9,468 nt of DNA, taken from positions 1 to 9,468 of the forward strand of contig NZ_PIZH01000040.1 in assembly GCF_002835825.1 (NCBI RefSeq), given 5' to 3'. Below are positions 5,834 through 9,468 of this stretch, piece by piece (positions within the stretch are counted from its first letter, which is position 1; the number at the start of each line of letters is the position of its first letter). Below the pieces are notes generated by a model. That model did no database searches and was not told the DNA's origin. It saw only the letters and a program-made list of their open reading frames with translations. Source of the DNA: Methanoregula sp. Lineage in GTDB: Archaea; Halobacteriota; Methanomicrobia; Methanomicrobiales; Methanospirillaceae. Both the position numbers and the translations under genes were made by a program.

Positions 5834-6652
5834 ATGATGATGAAGCAGATCGCCCTGTACGGGAAAGGAGGCATCGGGAAGTCCACGACCTCGGCCAACC
5901 TCTCTGCCGCGCTCTCCCACCGGGATCTCTCCGTTCTCCAGATCGGGTGCGACCCCAAGCGGGACAGCACCCGGATGCTGATGCAGGGCCGGTTTATTCC
6001 CACGGTAATGGACCTTGTCCGGGTCCGGGGCGATGCGAATGTCTCCCTTGACGATGTCGTCTTTACCGGCTACAATGGCATCCGCTGCGTGGAGGCGGGC
6101 GGGCCCGAACCGGGCGTTGGCTGTGCCGGCCGGGGGATTATTGCCACCTTCCAGCTGCTCGAAAAGTTCGGGGCGCTTTCCGGCGACGTCATCGTGTACG
6201 ATGTCCTCGGCGATGTTGTCTGCGGGGGCTTTGCCATGCCGATGCGGGAGGGCTATGCGCAGGAGATCTATCTTGTCACCTCCGGCGAACTGATGTCCCT
6301 GTATGCGGCAAACAACATCTGCAAGGCAGTCCAGAGGCTGGCCTCGCGGGTGAAGAGCAAGTGCCGCCTTGGCGGGGTGATCTGCAATGCCAAGGGCCAG
6401 CCCCGGGAGGAGGAACTCGTCTCCGAGTTTGCCCGGCGGGTCAACAGCACGATGGTCCAGTATATCCCCCGCGACCATGTTGTCCAGCAGGCCGAGGTAA
6501 ACCGCCAGACCGTAATCGAGTTTGCCCCTGATTCGCCCCAGGCCGGCCACTACCGCTCCCTTGCAGGAAGGATCATGGAGAACACGAACCTCACCATCCC
6601 CACTCCTCTGGAGATTGATGACCTCGAATCCCTTGCCCGCGAATTCCTCTAG
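5834..6652 (+). CDS. NifH-like ATP-dependent reductase (nitrogenase-family Fe protein)
   Basis: This 272-residue protein is a nitrogenase-type Fe protein: a homodimer that binds one [4Fe-4S] cluster and passes single electrons to a component-1 partner using ATP. Motifs are the P-loop GKGGIGKST (residues 10-18), 'GCDPKRDST' (38-46), the cluster ligands C97 in '[12 protein letters not shown]' and C130 in '[14 protein letters not shown]', switch II DVLGD (123-127), and R100, the ADP-ribosylation site in true NifH. The 'KRDST' differs from the 'KADST' of NifH. Three consecutive ATGs (5834, 5837, 5840) are possible starts; a TTG at 5819 lies inside the TATA box and is unlikely. It overlaps the D-like gene by 35 bp. 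CfbC of coenzyme F430 synthesis is the obvious alternative, but two short component-1 genes follow instead of one cfbD. I therefore call it a nitrogenase-like reductase of unknown substrate. Confidence 0.9.
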   Translation: MMMKQIALYGKGGIGKSTTSANLSAALSHRDLSVLQIGCDPKRDSTRMLMQGRFIPTVMDLVRVRGDANVSLDDVVFTGYNGIRCVEAGGPEPGVGCAGRGIIATFQLLEKFGALSGDVIVYDVLGDVVCGGFAMPMREGYAQEIYLVTSGELMSLYAANNICKAVQRLASRVKSKCRLGGVICNAKGQPREEELVSEFARRVNSTMVQYIPRDHVVQQAEVNRQTVIEFAPDSPQAGHYRSLAGRIMENTNLTIPTPLEIDDLESLAREFL

Positions 6653-7661
6653 GCTCGGCGGCTGCACGCTCACCGGGGCGATATCGGTGACCTCCCATCT
6701 CCGCGACACGGTCACCGTGGTCCATGGGCCGAAGGGATGCAGCCACCACAATGTCTCCCTTCTCCATGCCAGCTGGCTTGACAACGACCATGCGGTCCTC
6801 CCGAGCCTCCTCTCCACGGGACTCTCAGAAAAAGAGGTGATCTTCGGGGGGGAGGATGCCCTCCGGAAGGCGATCGGATCCGCTGCGGGACAGGAAGGTG
6901 TCCGGGCTGTTGTTGTCCTCTCGACCTGTGTTGTCGGGACGATCGGGGACGATGTCAGTGCTGTCTGCCTGGAAGACTATGGCGTGCCGGTGGTCTCCAT
7001 CCCGTCGGCAGGGTTCCTCGGGGGCACGTTCCAGGACGGGATGAACAATGCCCTCATCGCCCTTGCGGGAACGGCAGAGCCCTGCCAGAAGGAACGTTGT
7101 GTAAACATCATCGGGGAGATGAACCTTGAATTCGAGGTAGAGGAGAATTACCGGGAGGTCGAACGGCTCATCTCGCTCCTGCACCTCCCGGTGAACCTCC
7201 GGTTCGTCCACAACCTCGGGTGGGAACAGATTGCACGGCTTGGGAGAGCAGAACTCAATATCATGCGGAGCCCGGCCCTTGTCCCCGTGGGGGAGTACCT
7301 GAAAAACCGGCTCGGCACCCCGTATATAGCCTCGTTCCCCCACGGGCTCTCCGGCACCCTCTCGTTCATTCGTGAAGTTGCAGCCCTTTGTAGCATCGAC
7401 GGGCAGGAAGCGCTCAGGGAGGAGTGCCTGCGGCAGGAAGAGATGCTTGGCCAGTTTTCCGATCTCCGGCAGGTACAAGTCTCCCTCGACCGTCTCCACT
7501 CCGGGGAGGACGAACTCCTTGCGGCCGAGGAACTGGCTGCTGCGCTGGACCTGGTTATGGGCACCCCGGGAACGTGCGCCCGCCTTCCGGTAAGCGCTGC
7601 GGTAGGGACCGCCGGGACAAAGCGGATGCTCCACCGCTGGAGGAGGGCTGCCCATGCCTGA
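6618..7661 (+). CDS. Nitrogenase component-1-like protein, D-like subunit (short)
   Basis: This protein is 347 residues from the ATG at 6618, chosen because GGAG (6610-6613) precedes it and the first cysteine motif follows directly; the frame is open further upstream only inside the reductase gene. Domain I carries C16 ('GGCTLTGA'), C41 ('HGPKGCSHH') and C104 ('[11 protein letters not shown]'). These are spaced 25 and 63 residues apart, close to the P-cluster ligands of NifD/NifK. Domain II starts near 'VNIIGEMN' (162-169) and holds '[10 protein letters not shown]' (241-250). The third Rossmann domain begins near residue 286 but ends after about 60 residues, roughly half the length seen in its partner. 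I find no counterpart of the FeMo-cofactor cysteine of NifD. It overlaps the reductase gene by 35 bp and the K-like gene by 8 bp. It should form a heteromer with the K-like subunit; the substrate is unknown. Confidence 0.85.
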   Translation: MTSNPLPANSSRLGGCTLTGAISVTSHLRDTVTVVHGPKGCSHHNVSLLHASWLDNDHAVLPSLLSTGLSEKEVIFGGEDALRKAIGSAAGQEGVRAVVVLSTCVVGTIGDDVSAVCLEDYGVPVVSIPSAGFLGGTFQDGMNNALIALAGTAEPCQKERCVNIIGEMNLEFEVEENYREVERLISLLHLPVNLRFVHNLGWEQIARLGRAELNIMRSPALVPVGEYLKNRLGTPYIASFPHGLSGTLSFIREVAALCSIDGQEALREECLRQEEMLGQFSDLRQVQVSLDRLHSGEDELLAAEELAAALDLVMGTPGTCARLPVSAAVGTAGTKRMLHRWRRAAHA

Positions 7662-8775
7662 GTGCGACAACCCTCTCTGGCCGTGCGCCATGACCGGTGC
7701 TGCTGCCTGTCTTGCCGGGTTCGACGGGATTGCGGTTGTTATCCACGGTTCCAGCGGGTGCTACTACTATCCCACGACCCTCCTCCATGCCCCGCTCCAT
7801 GGCACATTCATCCTCGAGGATGACGTGATCTTCGGGTCGGAGGACCGGCTCCAGGAGGTCATCGGCAGCCTGTCGGGAACGGGGAAGCGGATCGCAGTCA
7901 TCACGACCTGCGTTCCGGCACTCCTTGGTGAAGACATCCGGTCCATGCTCGATGAACATGATGTGATCCTTGTCGACAGCCCGGGCTTTGCCGGGGATAT
8001 CGAGACCGGATACGCAAAGGCCATCAGCATACTTGAACCCCGAATCGACCCGGGAACCCCCGGAGTCAATATCGACGGGGCCTGCCTCTTTGACCCGTTC
8101 GCTGCCGGAAACATCCAGGAAACAAGAAGACTTCTTGGCATGGCGTCAGTCCCGGTGGCAACAGTCTTCTCATCGGACGTTCTCGATCGCGTATACCATG
8201 CCGCCCCATACACTATCGGCACCAACGGGGATTTCCCCTCCGGTGTCGGTGAAACCCTCGGGGGGATACTGGGACTTACGGGAGTCCGTGAGACCTTCAC
8301 CCGGCTTGGCGATGCCATTGATGGTGCCGACTGCGACCCGGTCTTTGCGGAACTGGAGCAACAGGAGGAGCGCCTTGTCCGGGCATGCGACAAGTTTCTC
8401 CAGCGGTATGACCCCCCGTCCACTGCCATCTTTGCGGGCTCCTCGTATGCCCTCTTTGCCGCAGAAGCCCTCCATACCTACCTCGACGCGGAGATCTGCT
8501 GCATCGGGACCCGGAATGTACCCGGCGAGAGCCGTTTCAGGACTGAGCAGGTATCCAGCCTGTCGCGGGTCCGCGAGCTGATCGCGACCCATGACCCGGA
8601 TCTTGTGATCGGCTCGTCGTTCGAACGCTCGCTCTCCCAAGAGAAAGCATTTACCGGGATCATTCCCCCGCTCCGGGGCCGGGTCAGGATCTATCCTGCA
8701 CCGCTTGCCGGCATCAACGGCACGCTCTCGTTCATGGAGTCGGTGCTGAACTCCTGTATGGATAAAAAACCCTGA
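7654..8775 (+). CDS. Nitrogenase component-1-like protein, K-like subunit (short)
   Basis: This 373-residue protein is the second component-1 homologue of the operon. Domain I has C11 ('WPCAMTGA'), C36 ('HGSSGCYYYP') and C86 ('TTCVPALLGEDI'), with spacings of 25 and 50 residues, matching the three cysteines that bridge P-clusters. Domain II opens with 'VNIDGACLFDP' (138-148). Domain III runs from about 256 ('STAIFAGSSYALFAAEAL') through 'DPDLVIGSSFE' to 'LAGINGTLSF' near the C-terminus. It is about 150 residues shorter than NifK and close to CfbD in size. The start is firm: the ATG overlaps the D-like stop by 8 bp and GGAGGAGG (7639-7646) lies 7 bases upstream. With three cysteines from each subunit, the D/K interface could hold an [8Fe-7S] or [4Fe-4S] cluster. 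The reaction is unknown; a reduced tetrapyrrole, sulfur or other difficult substrate is possible. Confidence 0.85.
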   Translation: MPECDNPLWPCAMTGAAACLAGFDGIAVVIHGSSGCYYYPTTLLHAPLHGTFILEDDVIFGSEDRLQEVIGSLSGTGKRIAVITTCVPALLGEDIRSMLDEHDVILVDSPGFAGDIETGYAKAISILEPRIDPGTPGVNIDGACLFDPFAAGNIQETRRLLGMASVPVATVFSSDVLDRVYHAAPYTIGTNGDFPSGVGETLGGILGLTGVRETFTRLGDAIDGADCDPVFAELEQQEERLVRACDKFLQRYDPPSTAIFAGSSYALFAAEALHTYLDAEICCIGTRNVPGESRFRTEQVSSLSRVRELIATHDPDLVIGSSFERSLSQEKAFTGIIPPLRGRVRIYPAPLAGINGTLSFMESVLNSCMDKKP

Positions 8776-8839
8776 TCTGTTCTCTTATTCCATCATCCCT
8801 CCGACGGCGTTTCACTTTCACCCCGCGCACGCCGGGGGG

Positions 8840-8847
8840 TTATATAC
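8840..8847 (+). promoter_or_regulatory. TATA box before the small unknown gene
   Basis: TTATATAC at 8840-8847 is a strong archaeal TATA box. It predicts transcription from about 8870, giving a leader of about 19 nt that contains the Shine-Dalgarno-like AAGGTGG (8877-8883), 5 bases before the ATG at 8889. The small gene is therefore probably transcribed independently of the nitrogenase-like operon. Confidence 0.6.
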
Positions 8848-8888
8848 CGTCAGGATCAACGCCCGTATACGACAGAAGGTGGTCGTGT

Positions 8889-9299
8889 ATGATGGAAAAA
8901 GCAGGATATCTCCAGGCAACAAGGTCGCAGGCAGTTGACAGCGATGGCGTCCCCCACGGGATTGTCGAGCTCCACATTCTCGGGAACCGGTACGCAATCC
9001 GGCGCTCCGACCTGATCCGGGCGGTCACCGGCAGGGTCCACGTCCAGGTCGAGGACCTTACCCGGAACTGGGGAGATTTCCTGGGCCAGACCCGGGGCCT
9101 TGCGCAGGTCTCGGTATCCGGCAAAGCCCTGAACATCGACCTGTTCGGGCTGGGCAGTTATACCCTCTCCCTCTCTTCGCTCAAGGCCGTGCTCTATGGC
9201 AAGGAACGCCTTGCGGTCATCGTGCGGATACCCGAAGCCCCACTCGTCAGGATCCGAAGAGTAACGGATGGTCAGCAGACCATTGGCGCCGCAGTCTGA
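8889..9299 (+). CDS. Small protein of unknown function with an internal repeat
   Basis: This 136-residue soluble protein has no signal peptide, no membrane segment and no cysteine, and I do not recognise the family. It appears to contain two similar beta-rich units. Residues about 26-54 ('VELHILGNRYAIRRSDL', then AV..G..HVQV) align with about 81-112 ('LNIDLFGLGSYTLSLSSL', then AV..G.ERLAVIV), sharing Y-x-hydrophobic-x-x-S-x-L and AV-x-x-G. The start at 8889 (or the adjacent ATG at 8892) is supported by AAGGTGG just upstream and a clear TATA box. It is 113 bp downstream of the K-like gene, on the same strand but with its own promoter, so a functional link to that operon is only a possibility. 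The codon usage resembles its neighbours. Confidence 0.75.
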   Translation: MMEKAGYLQATRSQAVDSDGVPHGIVELHILGNRYAIRRSDLIRAVTGRVHVQVEDLTRNWGDFLGQTRGLAQVSVSGKALNIDLFGLGSYTLSLSSLKAVLYGKERLAVIVRIPEAPLVRIRRVTDGQQTIGAAV

Positions 9300-9311
9300 C
9301 AACATCCCGGT

Positions 9312-9358
9312 TTTTCCTCCCCTCTCATCCCCTTTCCTTTCCCCTCATTCTTGTTTTA
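9312..9358 (+). terminator. Pyrimidine-rich terminator-like tract
   Basis: A tract of almost only T and C (9312-9358), beginning with five Ts and ending near TTGTTTT, starts 12 bases after the small gene's stop. T-rich tracts like this end archaeal transcription without a hairpin. Confidence 0.5.
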
Positions 9359-9374
9359 CGGCGGAAAGCGTGCA

Positions 9375-9384
9375 ACATTAATAG
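9375..9384 (+). promoter_or_regulatory. Possible TATA promoter at the right edge
   Basis: ACATTAATAG at 9375-9384 lies after the pyrimidine tract. It would start transcription around 9402-9406, at or just after the ATG codons at 9396 and 9402, so a leaderless gene may begin here. Confidence 0.35.
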
Positions 9385-9395
9385 TTCTGCGACAG

Positions 9396-9468
9396 ATGAT
9401 CATGCGACACAGAAGCCCACCTGTCCCGCCGGTTTCGTATGATATCCGGCACCGGGCAGCGGGTATCG
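9396..9468 (+). CDS. Possible start of a further gene, cut by the window edge
   Basis: A frame from ATG 9396 (second ATG at 9402) stays open to the end of the window, beginning 'MIMRHRSPPVPPVSYD'. It follows a TATA-like sequence at a distance that fits a leaderless transcript. Only 24 codons are visible, so no product can be named. A different ATG at 9439 in another frame is an alternative start. Confidence 0.25.
   Translation, partial: MIMRHRSPPVPPVSYDIRHRAAGI

Noticed and set aside
6522..6617. Extended start (TTG at 6522) for the D-like subunit
   Set aside because: It would overlap the reductase gene by about 130 bp. The extra residues look like out-of-frame translation, and the ATG at 6618 has GGAG upstream and leads straight into the first cysteine motif.
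5747..6817. Long minus-strand open frame (356 codons) opposite the NifH-like gene
   Set aside because: It runs antisense through a clear nitrogenase-family gene and the operator/promoter region, has no recognisable motif, and is the kind of open frame expected in G+C-rich coding DNA.
5834..8775. True nitrogenase (nifHDK)
   Set aside because: The component-1 proteins are about 150 residues too short and no FeMo-cofactor ligand or maturation gene is apparent. The family is related, but the enzyme is not N2 fixation on this evidence.
8821..8837. Short GC-rich inverted repeat CCCCG...CGGGG before the small unknown gene
   Set aside because: The stem is only 5 bp around a 7-base loop in G+C-rich DNA with no T-run after it; probably chance.

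Overview
The window looks like a piece of chromosome from a methanogenic archaeon, most likely a member of the Methanomicrobiales. This is an inference from protein character, not a database match. The supporting signs are G+C-rich coding sequence, archaeal TATA-type promoters with several apparently leaderless starts, an FprA-type flavodiiron protein (F420H2 oxidase family) next to rubredoxin and desulfoferrodoxin, and NifH/NifD-like proteins of the divergent kind found in methanogens. Nearly all of the window is coding, and no tRNA, rRNA, CRISPR array or insertion sequence is visible.

Layout from left to right. (1) 151-1953: an abutting two-gene unit, an ABC/RecF-type AAA ATPase followed by a small TOPRIM-like protein. 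The organisation recalls ATPase + TOPRIM defence pairs such as AbiL, RloAB and OLD-type modules. (2) 2055-3802: a compact oxidative-stress operon of rubredoxin (53 aa), flavodiiron protein FprA and two-iron desulfoferrodoxin (superoxide reductase). All metal ligands of these three proteins can be read directly. Together they should reduce O2 to water and superoxide to peroxide. (3) 3863-5320: a TrkH-type K+ transporter with an altered first filter segment. It converges, with a 1-bp gap, on a small GlpM/DUF3147-type membrane protein (5322-5663, minus strand). (4) 5664-5833: a divergent promoter region holding two perfect tandem copies of a 13-bp element, each containing a 12-bp palindrome. (5) 5834-8775: three overlapping genes encoding a NifH-like reductase and two nitrogenase component-1-like proteins (D-like and K-like). 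(6) 8889-9299: a small protein of unknown function with an apparent internal duplication, followed by a pyrimidine-rich terminator-like tract and possibly the start of another gene at the right edge.

The most interesting object is the H-D-K unit. The NifH-like protein keeps the P-loop, both Fe-S cysteines and the switch II motif. Each component-1 subunit keeps three cysteines at spacings like those that bind the nitrogenase P-cluster. The subunits are far shorter than NifD/NifK, and no maturation genes are in the window. A two-subunit catalytic component does not fit the single-subunit CfbD of coenzyme F430 synthesis, so this could be a separate reductase of unknown substrate, possibly controlled through the tandem palindromes upstream.
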